A DNA stretch of 64,000 nt from Oryzias latipes. Its lineage: Eukaryota; Chordata; Actinopteri; Beloniformes; Adrianichthyidae. How positions within the stretch are numbered: position 1 is the stretch's first letter; every line of letters starts with the position of its first letter. The stretch spans positions 9,077,158 to 9,141,157 of the forward strand of contig NC_019873.2 of the NCBI RefSeq assembly GCF_002234675.1, given 5' to 3'. Positions 51,701 through 62,453 of this stretch are shown here, in pieces. Below the pieces are notes generated by a model. That model did no database searches, was not told the origin of the DNA, and worked only from the letters and a program-made list of their open reading frames with translations. Made by a program: the position numbers and the translations under genes.

Positions 51701-52614
51701 TGGTGGTGATTGTGAAGGACGTCAATGAGCCTCCGATCTTTAAAGAAAAGGAGATGACCGTTCAAAAGTCTGAGGACCTTCCTGTGGACAGTGTGATCAT
51801 GAAGTCTGAGGCAGAAGACCCAGACTTTGCACGTGAAAACACTGTCAAGTAAGATTTTTTACTCTCCTCTTTTGGACTTCTAAATAAAAAAAAGCCTTTT
51901 TAGTTTGTTTTTTTTACTGTTGAAAAATAGAAACTTAACAAGGAAATTAATTTTATTAATGTGTCAGTTAATCAAAATCTGACCAGCCCAGAATTACAGA
52001 GAAGGAAGTGTTTTAAAATCCTTTAGAGGATTTTAAGTCTCTAAATGTAATTTTATCCTTTTTTTTTTTTTTTACATACAATTGGTTTACACACAGTTGT
52101 TCCATGTTGTAAACATGTATTAGATTCAGTATTATACAAACACAAACATTCTTAGAACGTTATTCTTTTCAGTGCCTAAAAATGTACGAATGATTTTTGT
52201 AATGAATCCATTTTTATGTGCAGGTATAAAATAGTTGATGACCCTGATAACTGGCTGAAAGTGGATGAGGATTCAGGGCTGGTGAAGGTGAAAAGCCTCA
52301 TGGACAGAGAGTCCTCTAATGTGAAGGAGAATAAATACACGGTGCTCCTTGGTGCTTATGATAACGGTAGGTGGAAAGAGAGAGAAATTGTTGCTGGCTG
52401 TAAGTTATTTTATGTGTGAAGTGAGATTTTATGGTCAGTTAGGAGGTTATTAAAAGTGCAGACAACTTTTTTTTTTAATCTGCCAATGAGTGAAATGCAC
52501 AACTTGGACTTGAACTGTAGTTTTCCTTACATATAAAAATATATATACATATATTGGTGTGGCCATTGAGAGGTTAAAGTTCTTATTTGTAAGTCTGTTG
52601 TGTACAATAATAAA

Positions 52615-52645
<31 letters not shown>

Positions 52646-55361
52646 TCAATATTGCACGGTGGCGCAGTGGTTAGCACTCTTGCCTCACAGCAAGAAGGCC
52701 CCTGGTTCAAGTCCTGGCTGAGGGACCTGAAACAGAACACCATTGCATGTTCTCTCCATGCATGCCCGGGTTTCTCCCACGATCCGAAATATGCTTCATA
52801 GGTTAATTGTTTACTCTAAATTGTCCATAGGTGTGAGTGCGTGGGTGTGTGATTGTGGACACTCTACCCTGCGACAGACTGGCGGCCTGTCCCCTGCCTT
52901 CGCCCACAAGTGGGCGGGATAGGCTCCGGCAGCCCCGTGACCCCAAAAGGGAATAAACGGAATAAGATGAATGAATGAATAATGTGAGAGAAACTTAAAG
53001 GACGGAGCAAAAATAAGGAACCAAAATAGAAACACGAATAAATTTGCGGGAAAAAAATGTGCAATCAATAAACAAAATAAATACAAAAATAAATTAAGGG
53101 AAACATTTTTTTCTTTTTTTTCATTTATTTATTAAAGAAAATGTCATTTTTAAAATTGCTGTCAAAGGAAAAAGACCTTTTGACAAGCTAAGTGCTAGTT
53201 ATCTGCAGACCAATGCTCCACCACTATTCTCTCCTGTTTAGAACTGTTGGTGACTTTCAGTCTTGTCAGAAAAAAACTGTAACTGTAACTGTGCATTTTT
53301 CTATTTTTATTTCAAATCGTTTTTTTTTTAATTTGCTAGAAAGCATCAAAGTTTTGAGGTTAAGAGATCAACTGTTATGAGAAAAAATTGCTCCTGGTTT
53401 TACTGATGTTCATCTGTGATCTCACCAGATCCAGTCCCAGCCACTGGAACTGGCACGTTGATCATTATACTTGAAGATGTCAACGACAACGCCCCAGCGA
53501 TTGTAGAACGGGAAACACAGGTGTGTGTTTGCTTTTTAGAGCCATTTAGGTTTACATTTTTCAGGAAGAACTGCACTGAGACTGACTGTGATTGTGTTTC
53601 CTCAGATTTGCAGGCACAAGCGGACTCCAGTGCTGCTGAGTATAGTGGATAAAGACGAAGCCGCTCATTCTGCTCCGTACAGTGTGGCCGTTCATGAAAA
53701 GTACTCAGCCAACTGGACGGCTAAGATGAACGAAAGCAGTACGAACACTGTTCCCTTGAATGTTCACGTTTGAAAAGAAAAAGCTTTTTTTTTCTACCAC
53801 TCAATCTCTCATGTTCTTTGCATAAACTAAATCCTGAAATCATTTAGCAGCATCTCTGTGATGTTTGTTTTTAAAATGGCAACAGTAAATGGAAATTATG
53901 CTCAAGTTGAAACTGAATTTCCTTCACTTCTCTGTTCTGTAGAAACTGGAATCGAGCTGTTTTTAAAGTCGGACATTCCTGAAGGAAAATACAAAGTGGT
54001 CCTGAGGGTCGCAGATCGTGGTAACCTGGACCAAGAAAGCTCCATCAATGTAGAAGTTTGCACCTGTTTAGAAAATGGACTTTGTTCTCTGGCTAGAATT
54101 GGTGGGCAAGAAGAAATGTCTCCATATATTTGGGGAATACTTGGAGCTCTGCTGCTGCTGCTGGGTGAGTAAGCTTTCTCAGAAATGAAAGAATGTATGG
54201 TGTTGATGGAGTTGTTTGGGCCTTTTTTTTCTTCTAATGTAAAACTAGAATCTTTCTAATTAAAAAAAGGGTAGATTGTCACATTAGTTGCCCATGATAA
54301 TGTTCATCATTTATAAACCCAGATGATTAAAAATAGTGGGTAAAGGCCAGTTGGTGTGACAAAGGTGTTGGCTTAGTAACCAAAACTGGACTGAACAGGA
54401 AAATCTGAGAGAAACAACCATTTGTGGGACTAAACATGTTGGAATTATTTGACTATTAAAAAGCTCAATGGATCCAAATGTCAGGTTGGGTGTTTTGAAC
54501 AAAAGGAGGAAATGAGAGGAAGACGGGGCATACCCTACCTGGAGCTGCTGGTGGGAAGATGAAGGGAGGACCCAAAAAGAGGGAATGTGATGGAGGTGTC
54601 AGAAACATGGAAATGTTACATTGCGTTGTGTTACTGACTTTAATGATGATTAATAAACCAGCCCACCAGTTTCTAATAAAGCTTTTTGTTTCAGTAATTG
54701 CTGTTTTGGGGTTGTATGCATACAATAAACGGCAGAAGAAAGGAGAAATCGGAGAGCCGTTTGAGAAAGATATAATCAGAGACAACATCTACCACTACGC
54801 TGAGGAGGGAGGTGGAGAAGACGATCAGGTAAACACTATAGATCTGACAAAACACTTATGCTAGCAAGATTTTGTGCTTAGAATCTGCTCTTTTGTTCAT
54901 CAGAATTTTGATCTGAGCGTTCTTCACTACGGCCTCGACAACAAACCCGACGTATTGCGGAGTGATATGATGCCTGTGACCATGTCTCGCCCCACCTACC
55001 GAACTTTGCCCGGCAACCCAGACCAAATTGGCAACTTTATTGAAGACGTGAGTGATGCAGACAAGCCTCTGTAGGCACGTCTGTTTTTTTTCTTTAGAAA
55101 TGATTTTAAAATGTCCCCCCCCCCCCCCCCCCCATCCTCCAGAACTTGAAGGCAGCAGACGAAGACCCCACCGCGCCCCCCTATGACTCGCTTCTAGTGT
55201 TTGACTACGAGGGTGGGGGCTCGGACGCAGGAAGCCTCTCGTCCCTGAATTCTAGCAACAGCGGAGATCAGGACTACAACTGCCTCACCGAGTGGGGCCC
55301 CCGTTTCAAGAAGCTGGCTGACATGTATGGGGGAGGAGAAGATGACGATGACATGCTGTGA
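34768..55361 (+). CDS. cdh1: Cadherin unit 2: complete type I classical (E-cadherin-like) cadherin, 18 exons, 905 aa
   Basis: Exons, all GT-AG and in phase: 34768-34818, 40024-40138, 41656-41744, 41963-42163, 44984-45124, 45411-45566, 45980-46124, 48260-48432, 48740-48868, 49107-49292, 51604-51848, 52224-52366, 53429-53520, 53606-53738, 53943-54164, 54695-54828, 54904-55047, 55143-55361. The product should be a calcium-dependent homophilic adhesion receptor of adherens junctions. Residues 1-24 or so are the signal peptide; a prodomain with a histidine-rich block (120-141) ends at RWKR-176, leaving DWVVPPI with Trp2. EC1-EC5 follow with PEN, LDRE and DxNDN calcium motifs (DMNDNKP, DSNDNPP, DVNEPP, DVNDNAP). 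The EC1 HAV site reads HAD (255-257). One membrane segment lies at about 729-752. The tail has the p120 core ([14 protein letters not shown]) and the beta-catenin region ([11 protein letters not shown]..., GSLSSLNSS). Human CDH1 is 882 aa. The symbol is tentative because the fish cluster holds several close paralogues. Confidence 0.9.
37049..37260. mobile_element. piggyBac-like MITE, copy B, nested in LINE
   Basis: TTAA plus 'cccttgtgctatc' at the left, 'gatagcacaagggtta' at the right, 212 bp. It interrupts the LINE near the start of the RT linker frame, so it inserted after the LINE. Confidence 0.8.
37524..37872 (+). mobile_element. tRNA-derived SINE (family 1), nested in LINE
   Basis: Head 'ggtggcagtggctcaagtgg' with B box 'ggttcgatccc', body 'gtcagtctgccccagggcag', tail 'gtaagcgctttgagc' and ATT repeats. 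It interrupts the endonuclease part of the LINE. Confidence 0.85.
43880..44190 (+). repeat. Unrecognised dispersed repeat family A, copy 4
   Basis: Matches 56400-56580: 'gcaatattggagctatccag', 'gtgcaa', 'ctagtggatgc', 'ggagtggagc', 'gcccaacccat'-type words. It lies in intron 4 of unit 2. Confidence 0.45.
44700..44928 (+). mobile_element. LINE 3' end, partner of 4885-5117
   Basis: Nearly the same 3' end as the copy at 4.9 kb, including 'gataaatcatgtaataaaat' and 'gcttgaaataaaccatttca'. It ends about 55 bp upstream of cadherin exon 5. Confidence 0.6.
47067..47400 (+). mobile_element. Tc1/mariner-like 5' end fragment
   Basis: Begins 'tacagtggcggacaaaatt' and continues 'gttggtacccctcagttaaa', the type of terminus common to fish Tc1-like elements. 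No transposase frame follows. In intron 7 of cadherin unit 2. Confidence 0.55.
47440..47665 (-). mobile_element. tRNA-derived SINE-like repeat (family 3)
   Basis: On the minus strand a tRNA-like head ('gtttagctcgtgctgg', B box 'gggttcaactcc') is followed by the common fish body 'caggaagggcatccggcgta' and a 'gcgacccctgatggg'-type end. In intron 7 of cadherin unit 2. Confidence 0.65.
48698..48727. repeat. (GAT)10 next to a splice acceptor
   Basis: Ten GAT units that stop 12 bp before the first base of cadherin exon 9 (48740), leaving only 'gtgctttaacag' as the acceptor end. Confidence 0.95.
49766..51091 (-). mobile_element. pogo-like DNA transposon relic
   Basis: On the minus strand the terminus 'attatcgtattttcacaacc' (51091) is followed by a Brinker/pogo-type DNA-binding frame ([18 protein letters not shown]) and a transposase piece ending near [20 protein letters not shown]. 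The catalytic part beyond this is missing and stops are present. A hAT-like element splits the DNA-binding region. In intron 10 of cadherin unit 2. Confidence 0.65.
50234..50929. mobile_element. hAT-like non-autonomous element with 8-bp TSD
   Basis: Ends are 'tagagccctgc' and 'gcagccctcta' (inverted), flanked by perfect 8-bp direct repeats 'cttccatg' at 50226-50233 and 50930-50937. The interior is GC-rich with many 'cccgcccgc' words at both ends. 8-bp duplications are the hallmark of hAT insertion. Confidence 0.85.
52612..52643. repeat. (TAA)n microsatellite
   Basis: About ten ATA/TAA units just before the SINE head at 52654. In intron 12 of cadherin unit 2. Confidence 0.85.
52654..52955 (+). 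mobile_element. tRNA-derived SINE (family 2)
   Basis: Head 'ggtggcgcagtggttagcac' with B box 'ggttcaagtcc', body 'gttctctccatgcatgcccg' and 'ggcctgtcccctgccttcgc', then 'gggataggctccggcagccc'. A GAAT tail follows. In intron 12 of cadherin unit 2; not a functional tRNA gene. Confidence 0.85.
55115..55133. repeat. C19 homopolymer as acceptor tract of last exon
   Basis: Nineteen consecutive C, ten bases before the first base of cadherin exon 18 (55143). It forms most of the pyrimidine tract of the last acceptor. Confidence 0.95.
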
Positions 55362-55960
55362 AACCACAGACCCCCCTCCACCAGACTCTGTTGATGACTC
55401 CACTCAGAAACGACCTGCAGAGTTCAGTTTTCAGTGACGCGCTCTTTTCAGCCCCCTCCCCTCCACAGGCTTTTTTGTGGCTTCTTCTAAGTTGTACAGA
55501 TGTTGGTCTTTTTTTTTCTGGAACTTTCTGGGGATGCTGAATGCACTGGTAATGATGGGATCAAATTTAACCTTTGAGCTATCTTAGATGACCCCACCCT
55601 TACATAAACGTGTTCTCCCTACCATGACAAAGGTGGATAAAGGTGGAAAGATTTCATGTAATCCATGGACACCAGTGAAGATCACAAATCATTGAAGAAA
55701 AAAGGTTCAGCGCACTGTCTAGTGGGTATAGATGACCCAACTCCCAATGTTAAAGTGCCTAGGATAGCACAAGGGTTAAAAAGTACAGTACTTTGTGTTC
55801 TAGGTTTTTATTTTTTTATTTTTTTAAATCTTTTAATATTGTTTGAACTAATTTGAAACAAAATGAAATCCAGCCAGCCATTACTGATGAGCTGTAGAAG
55901 TTTAAAAGACACTTTTTTTTACAAATGTTGCAGAAATATTAAATACACCGCTGTGTGAAA
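55362..55960 (+). other. Probable 3' UTR of cadherin unit 2
   Basis: Follows the TGA at 55359-55361. A candidate polyadenylation signal ATTAAA lies at 55938-55943. If that signal is used, the piggyBac-like MITE at 55567-55779 is part of the mRNA. The end is not certain from sequence alone. Confidence 0.35.
55567..55779. mobile_element. piggyBac-like MITE, copy C
   Basis: TTAA at both ends, 'gatagcacaagggtt' at the right end, 213 bp, same orientation as copy B. It lies about 206 bp after the cadherin stop codon. Confidence 0.8.
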
Positions 55961-56169
55961 GATTCTTATGTTGCCGGCAAAAAGACTTCAAGACTGGTTT
56001 GACTGGTTTATTTTTTACATAAACCTTTATGAATACAGAAGATGGGTGGTCTGTTGTTTTACTTCTTGAACATTTTTAGATGCTTTCAGAAGAGCCAACA
56101 ACAGAACTTCATTGAAGGAGCTTCCTGTATTCCTGTTGGGTCCTAATCTGCTGGCTGCAGCAGGCATGG

Positions 56170-56578
56170 GAATTCATCAGTATTTTGATCCATTGTAAAA
56201 GCATTCCCAGTGGTCTTTTAATAATGACTATGCCCTTTTTTAGCCAAAATAAAAATGTGCAGAGCAGCCAAAGTTCATTAGAAATGTCCCTCTTTAGTTG
56301 TGGGCAGGATCGTTGGCTTCTGCTTATATCCCATCATCCCTTTGTTTATTCTCTCCTGCTAGATTAGAGCCCCTTATAACACCAAACTAACATTAGCAGT
56401 GCAACAAAAATGAGCAATATCGGAGCTATTCAGCTGTACAAGTTTTAGCCAGATGCTAACTCGGGACAAGGAAAATTATAATAAAATTATAATGTAGCTA
56501 CTTGTCTGGAAGTGGATGCAACAGAAGGGGGCGGAGCAGAGAGACTTTGGCCCACCCATTCAAGTGGTGTAACAAAAG

Positions 56579-56580
<2 letters not shown>
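56170..56580 (+). repeat. Unrecognised dispersed repeat family A, copy 5
   Basis: Joins the two parts seen separately elsewhere: 'cattcccagtggtcttt', 'gttcattagaaatgtccctc', 'tagttgtgggcaggat', then 'gcaatatcggagctattcag' and 'ggatgcaacagaaggggg'. Confidence 0.5.
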
Positions 56581-56584
<4 letters not shown>

Positions 56585-56618
<34 letters not shown>

Positions 56619-56626
56619 TATATATT
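56585..56626. repeat. (TA)n microsatellite
   Basis: A TA run of about 40 bp with one interruption ('taaata'). Confidence 0.9.
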
Positions 56627-56939
56627 GTAGCAACGCAACGAAGAACGAGGCAGAGATAGGAACTTTGCAGAACTGCCTTTTTTATTCTCCCAGAACAGTG
56701 TAACATGCAGTGGGGTCATTCTCCTCGCCCCCCTCCTCACTTACGATGCAGGACAAAATAAACCACCAGGGTAAAATAACTAACACCGAACGGAAGAACA
56801 GTCAGACAATAAAACACAGATTAAACCCACACACCCACTAAGATCAGGCCAAAACCAGCAGAAGAAATTGCATCCACAATCCTTTGCGCTACCAGATCTG
56901 ACAGCATACCAATGGGTGTGTGACCGTCACTACAATATA

Positions 56940-58403
56940 TATACCGTAAATTACAAGCCACACCCACCCTTTTTGACGTGTTTAATTAGTTTTATACATA
57001 CACAAGCCGCGTGTCAGAGTACAAGCCGCGCATGTGTTAGGCGATATTGTCATCCTGACAGATCACGGCCAGCATCCCAGAGTGAGTGCAATTCATTAGC
57101 ACACTGTGGGTGGTGCCAGCTTTGCCTCTGGCTCATGTATTTGAGTGTATCGACATCTGTCAAACATCATGGACCTCTATTCTGTTCACAAGTTCCTCAG
57201 TTATGGTGTTTTTATTTCATTTTTTTTTTTACTTATTGACAATCTAGGTATCATACATAAAATTACAAACAGTAACCATATAATCAACATTACATCCCTC
57301 AGTTATGATGAGGAAATTTACATCCGCGATTCCACATTTCCCATGAGTCTTAGGGGCTAAAGGCGGGGCCAATGCCCGGCTCGCCATTCTGTTGTACGTG
57401 TTTAAGAATGAGCAAGTATCAGCAGTGCATGGAGGGGTGAACAGGTACAGCTCTCCTTCCGCTTGTGTCGCGGCAGCGTTATGGGAGTAACAGGGCTGGT
57501 TAAAAAACACACCGGTAAAATACAGCAGCGGCGACTGAAAAGCGCGCGCCTCAGCGCGATACACGCGCCTCAGTGCGGCGCGTGCGTCAGAATTCAGAAG
57601 CCTCTGCACTCCGCGGACGCCTCTGCGCTCCGCTCCCGCCCCGCGCGCTCCTTGTCTCCCCTTCCTATCTACTCCGACACCTCTGGCCAGGGCAGCTTCA
57701 AGGAGGAGCACTTCGCCCCCATTGCGCCGGTGGAAGGAGCAAATCGTTTCTGTGCAAAGCAATCGGACTTAATACTGTACGTTTTGTGTATGAGGGGCGG
57801 GTGCGTTGTTACGTGTGGGAGCCTTCAGACTGCCATCGGCCCCGCAGCTCAATCAACAGGAGAAGATGTCTCCAGCTCACACGGAGGCTGTGAGCTTTTC
57901 AAAGCAAAATTCCGGTTTTACGGTTTCCTTAGAAACCGTAAATGGAGTGTAAATTCACTCCATGCGCTGTTCTCTCCGTCACACAGCAAACCGGCTTTTC
58001 CAAACCCGTTGGTGACGGTGGACTTTTTTACGCTGCTTTTAACGATTGCTTTTAACTTGAAAGCTTCATCATATTGTAGCGGCGATCTGGTGCAAGTTGG
58101 GTCTAATGGCACCAAAGGATTCTGGGATGCGGCCGGGCATGCGTGTTTCATTTTGTTGAACCATGACTGAAGTGTCTAAGACCTGAAGTCAAGTCCATGC
58201 TGTTTGGCTGCTTAGAGGTGTGTTGAATATAAATGCCTTGTGCTTGGTGTTAGATAAAGAATTCAAACTATTCACTGAGTTCGACAGTACGTACATGGCG
58301 GCCGCTAATTAAATCCATAAATTAGCCGCGTCACTGAATAAGCCGCAGGGCTGTAAGCGCAGGAAAAAAGTAGCGACTTGTAGTCCGGAAATTACGGTAT
58401 ATA
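56940..58403. mobile_element. 1.46-kb DNA transposon with imperfect TIRs and CpG-rich core
   Basis: The left end 'ataccgtaaattacaagcc' and the reverse complement of the right end ('ataccgtaatttccggacta' then 'caagtcgc') form imperfect inverted repeats, bordered by TA-rich sequence. The core (57540-57900) is CpG-rich and related to 5440-5830. The 235-codon frame 57463-58170 has no recognisable motif and I do not count it as a gene. Superfamily not assigned. Confidence 0.55.
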
Positions 58404-59202
58404 TATATGTATATATAAACAAATTAATTGTATTGATCATTTGTTTTCAGTTTTACCCTTTTAAATATCATTAAACCTGCTGAAAACGTTCAAAGGTCTC
58501 CTGAGTCGTGAGATGAGAAAGGTCTTCAAAAGCTCCTGCATTGGACATGCGTGAAACAGCACAAGTATAAATTGTTGTAACAATGGAAAACCTACACTTT
58601 TAAATGATATTCCACCTTGTACCACAGGTTTTACACTATCAAGTGTGTTAAAAGTAATTCTTGAAGAAATGTAATATTCAAACACATATTTTATAGATCT
58701 TTAAGCATTTGTCTGTACTCTTCCTGTGTGTTTTAGTCCAGAAAATAGCACCATCTAATGAGGTCAATTATTAGGCTCATTCATGAAATTCATGAATATG
58801 TGACCTCATGTGAATATGAGTCCATTTCATGTAACAAGAATGTGACTTTTGATGTCCAGATCCCAGATGTGGGAATAAAGCCACAGACCAACACAAAGAA
58901 GTCAGTCAATTTTCAGTCTTGAAGAAATCTGACACTGCCTGTTGTTTTGCTCTCTGGACGCAGCCTCCTATCCATTCCTCTTCTGTTCTTCTCTCCATCT
59001 CCTACAGACCCTTTCACTGGTTAAGTGGTGGTCACTGTAAGCTGATCAGTCATGTGCTGCCCCCACATCCCTCTGTCTTCTTGTGGGATGGATAGATGAC
59101 TGATGGAAGGCCTAGAGATAACATCACTTAATTGCTTTTAAAAAAGTCCCCTGTTATTTATGGTTTTTGACTCCAGATTATGCAGCTACTGTAATAGGAA
59201 TG

Positions 59203-59223
59203 CCCCCCCCCCCCCCCCCCCCC
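59203..59223. repeat. C21 homopolymer
   Basis: Twenty-one consecutive C residues. Confidence 0.95.
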
Positions 59224-59332
59224 TGCTGACAGTGTGAAAACTACATTCAACCAAATACAACGTCACAAACAAGAGAACTTTGATTCTATGAACATGAATC
59301 TTGCTGAACAATGACTGTCTTAAAAAATAAGA

Positions 59333-59877
59333 CTTAAGGTATGTTCACACTGTCCTCAGCAAACGACCACCTTCAATGAAAAGTCTTTGTAAACGTGTAA
59401 ACGTGTGTTTATGAGGTCTGCTTTCAAAACTCTTGCATTCAAACTATTCAAGTTTCTACAACTGTGTTTGGGCTCTATCTCAAAAAGGTGTGGCCATTGA
59501 ATGTACGTTGCCAGTCAAACTTTGACCAATCAGGGACTCGGATTTAGTAGTGATGCTTGAATATGATTTATCTGGTGAATCCAGACATAACGACGAGCCT
59601 GACGACGTCTGTGTTTGTTTTTCAAATAAAGACAATTTAGTCCACTATCCTGACATGATGTTAATCCATATTCGGCATTGCAAGGACGCTAGCAATGAAC
59701 CGAACCATTTTTATATTTGTGCCCAAATTGCGCCCTTTTCCAACTGTAGCTAGAGGACATGCACTCGTAAATGGTAGAAAAAGAAGAAGCGGCTACCTGC
59801 TTCTCCAGCGTAAACACCATGAGCTAAATGCACATTCTTGACCACGCTTCAAATGCCTGATGTGTACGTAGCTTAAG
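59333..59877. mobile_element. MITE with CTTAAG-type terminal repeats
   Basis: Left end 'cttaaggtatgttcacact' and reverse complement of the right end 'cttaagctacgtacacatc' are inverted repeats with few mismatches, about 545 bp apart. No transposase frame. Confidence 0.55.
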
Positions 59878-60689
59878 GCATGACTACATTTGTCACAACT
59901 GCCCCAATTTACAACTTTGTAAAAAATTTTCTTGCATGTATTTTGAATTATGTAAATTATACTGAATGTGTTTTACAGAAAAGCCTGTCCGTTAAAAGAC
60001 TTGTACTTTATCTGTTTGTAGAAATGGTTGAATTTTTGTTTACCGTTTATTCTGACTAATTTTACCATCTTTTGTGAAAACACACAAATTGCTCTCTGGT
60101 TATTTTTTATTAGTGCAGGAACTAAGTCAGTGTGACTTATTACTAGTTGTCATTGGCAGAAACTCCAAGCAGCAGAAGCTTTACTTTTTTCCTCCGACTT
60201 CTCAAATGCAGCGTCTTTAAGATGTTAGGGACATTACTCCACTTTCTAGGTTTCAGATTCCAAGGCTTTTAGAACCCAGCTAAGGCTTTTAGACTCTATT
60301 ACCCAGAGCATTAATCGCACATAATAAATGCAAGAGAATCACCATGATCCTTCTCTGTGGGTTTGTGGGACATCAAATGTAGAGACATAGAAGGATGAAA
60401 AGATAGATTGGTAGTTCTCATGACAGCAGACTTGATTTTGTTCTTTCTTTCAAAAAAACGGGTGACTGATTTACGGTGTTGGAGATTAAATGGTTTCAGT
60501 GCTCATGTGCCAGAATCATTGTACTTACTTCCTCCATAAGTTACAAGTTTCTGTTACTTATCTGAAATTAAACCCCATGGTTGACAGTGGTTCACAGTCG
60601 AAATCTATTTTAAGGTACTTAAAATGTATTTTACAAACTAGAAATATCAGAGTTAAAAACCTTTTTTTTTTCCCCGAATGGAGCAACCG

Positions 60690-61110
60690 CCTTTTTATTA
60701 GGCACACCTGTCCAACTGCTCATTAATGCAACTTTCTAATCAGCCAATCACATGGGACCAACTCAATGCATTTAAACATGTAGACCCGGTCAAGATGATC
60801 TTAAGTGACTTTGAACATGGCATGATTGTTGGTGCAGACCACCTGGTCTGAGTATTTCAGAAACTGCCGATCTACTAGGATTTTCACCCACAACCATCTC
60901 CAAGGTTTACAGAGATTGCTCCAAAAAAGAGAAAATATCCAGTGAGCAGCATTGGTGGAAATGCCTTGTTGATGCCAAAGGCAGAGGAGAATGGTCAGAC
61001 TGGTTCCAGCTGATAGAAATGAACAGGAACTCAAATAACCACTGGTTACAATCGAGGTCTGCAGAAGAGCTGATGGCTACATCCAGCACGATACCGCACC
61101 ATATCATAAA
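60690..61110 (+). mobile_element. Tc1-like transposase relic (helix-turn-helix part)
   Basis: The frame reads SISETADLLGFSPTTISKVY (a paired-type helix-turn-helix) followed by KKEKISSE and later LQSRSAEELMA. Upstream 'aggcacacctgtccaactgc' is a common flank of such fish repeats. The DDE catalytic part is missing. Confidence 0.7.
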
Positions 61111-61119
61111 GCTGGGATC

Positions 61120-61480
61120 AACCCTTCCCTGGCTCTGGGACGGGACAACCCTCTTGGGGCCCCCGGTCGCTCTGGGTGTCATCCGCTGCGGCTGCGGGTT
61201 CTGGGGTGGGGGCTTGTCGGCCCTGTCCTATGGGGGGGCATTCTGGGGGGGGGGGGCACTATTGGAACGGGACCATGGGGGGTTGACTGGTCAGGGTCTC
61301 CGCTCAGGCAATCGGCGGTTGCCCCTACCGGTTGGCTGCCTCGGTCCCTTCGAGGCCTGACCAGAGCTCTTCCAGGGCCGGCGCTTGGGGGTGCCAAGCG
61401 CTGGGCCCCGCCAATTTCCAACTGTTGCCAACTGTGGCCAACTGGGTGGTGATGGGGCCCTGCCCCACCTGAGAAGGGTG
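61120..61480. repeat. GC-rich repeat-like block
   Basis: A strongly G/C-rich stretch with many G runs and words such as 'ggggcccccggtcgctctgg' and 'ccaactgttgccaactgtgg'. Open frames on both strands are low-complexity. I recognise it only as a repeat-like sequence. Confidence 0.4.
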
Positions 61481-61539
61481 CCCATTCATTGTGTGAACTG
61501 ACGTGTATATTTTGTGCATTTTAGCTTTTTGCACAAATC

Positions 61540-61541
61540 TA

Positions 61542-61589
<48 letters not shown>
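61540..61589. repeat. (CT)n microsatellite
   Basis: About 20 CT units after an impure 'atctatctat' lead. Confidence 0.95.
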
Positions 61590-61594
<5 letters not shown>

Positions 61595-62193
61595 GTCTTT
61601 TATTTTAATTTTAGCAGATCTTAGAAACCTCATTTGATTTATTCTATCCACATAACACCAAGTATTTTCCAAAAAGAAATGACAGATGCAATAGATTCAT
61701 GTGTTCTTGCTGTGTAACTCTGTGGCTAACTAACACTGCATACAAATGACAATATTTAAAAATACATTTGTACGTGATAGATAATGGTGTCTGTTTTAAA
61801 CTCTGTCTCGCCATGTAAATGATCTGGTGAACAAAAAGGGAAGTTGAAACTTCAGTAAACTTCCATAGTGGATTTTTTATTCCTTCTGTTAATTGTTTTT
61901 TTACATACCTCGCTCTTATTTGTTTGTTTTTTCATTTTGAATGACCCAAACTATTATCAGTTATTTTTAGACTTTCTTTAAAATGGGAAAGATTAACTGT
62001 TTATTTAGGGTTGGGAATGAAGGAGAAATGCTGAAGCGTGTGAAACTGCGTGGCTGTGGGAGGTTGTCTGCATGGGGAAGTCTCTCCAACAATGTGTTGT
62101 GCTGCTGAAACCAGGATGTCAACGACTATATCTGCCTTTTATCTGCTATTTTCTAGCCAGCGACTGAACAGAAACTTCAAGTATCAGTCCCTG

Positions 62194-62260
62194 CAGGTGT
62201 GGTAAGGATTTCTGACCATATGAGGAAGGCGGAAGTCACGCACCTGTGAAATACGTCACG
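62194..62260 (+). promoter_or_regulatory. Candidate promoter elements of cadherin unit 3
   Basis: CAGGTG at 62194-62199 and CACCTG at 62241-62246 are E-boxes of the kind that Snail/ZEB repressors bind in E-cadherin promoters. 'tacgtcacg' just after is a CRE-like site. They lie about 210-260 bp before the start codon. Function is inferred from position and family knowledge only. Confidence 0.35.
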
Positions 62261-62453
62261 CCCCGACAAGTACCTGCAGTGACTCGTCCGGCTGAAGACA
62301 CTCAGAAGCTGAAAGCCTTTGCAGCAGCTAGACGGACGTGAAAACACCCTGAGGATTACTTTTCAGGAGACTTTTAAACTGCGTTTTTTATTTTTCTTCT
62401 CCATATTTGTTTTTCATTTCAACCGGAGTACAGAAAAGAGCTTTAACACACAA

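Larger units (their letters stand above)
58404..62193. other. Intergenic region before cadherin unit 3
   Basis: No gene that I can support. 58565-58640 resembles 34097-34170 ('acaagtataaa', 'ttgttgtaacaatgg', 'tgatattccaccttgtacca'), an unknown short repeat found upstream of both units 2 and 3. Other repeats are listed separately. Confidence 0.4.

Noticed and set aside
52654-52725. tRNA-like sequence
   Set aside because: A and B boxes are present but it continues into a SINE body and a GAAT tail, so it is a SINE head rather than a tRNA gene.
53521-53605. Frameshift mutation in EC5 of unit 2
   Set aside because: The 85-bp interruption has a GT donor and a TTTCCTCAG acceptor, and its removal restores the frame and expected exon length, so it is an intron.
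57463-58170. 235-codon frame in a CpG-rich region
   Set aside because: It lies inside a TIR element, has no known motif, and GC-rich sequence yields long chance frames; the opposite strand also has a 172-codon frame.
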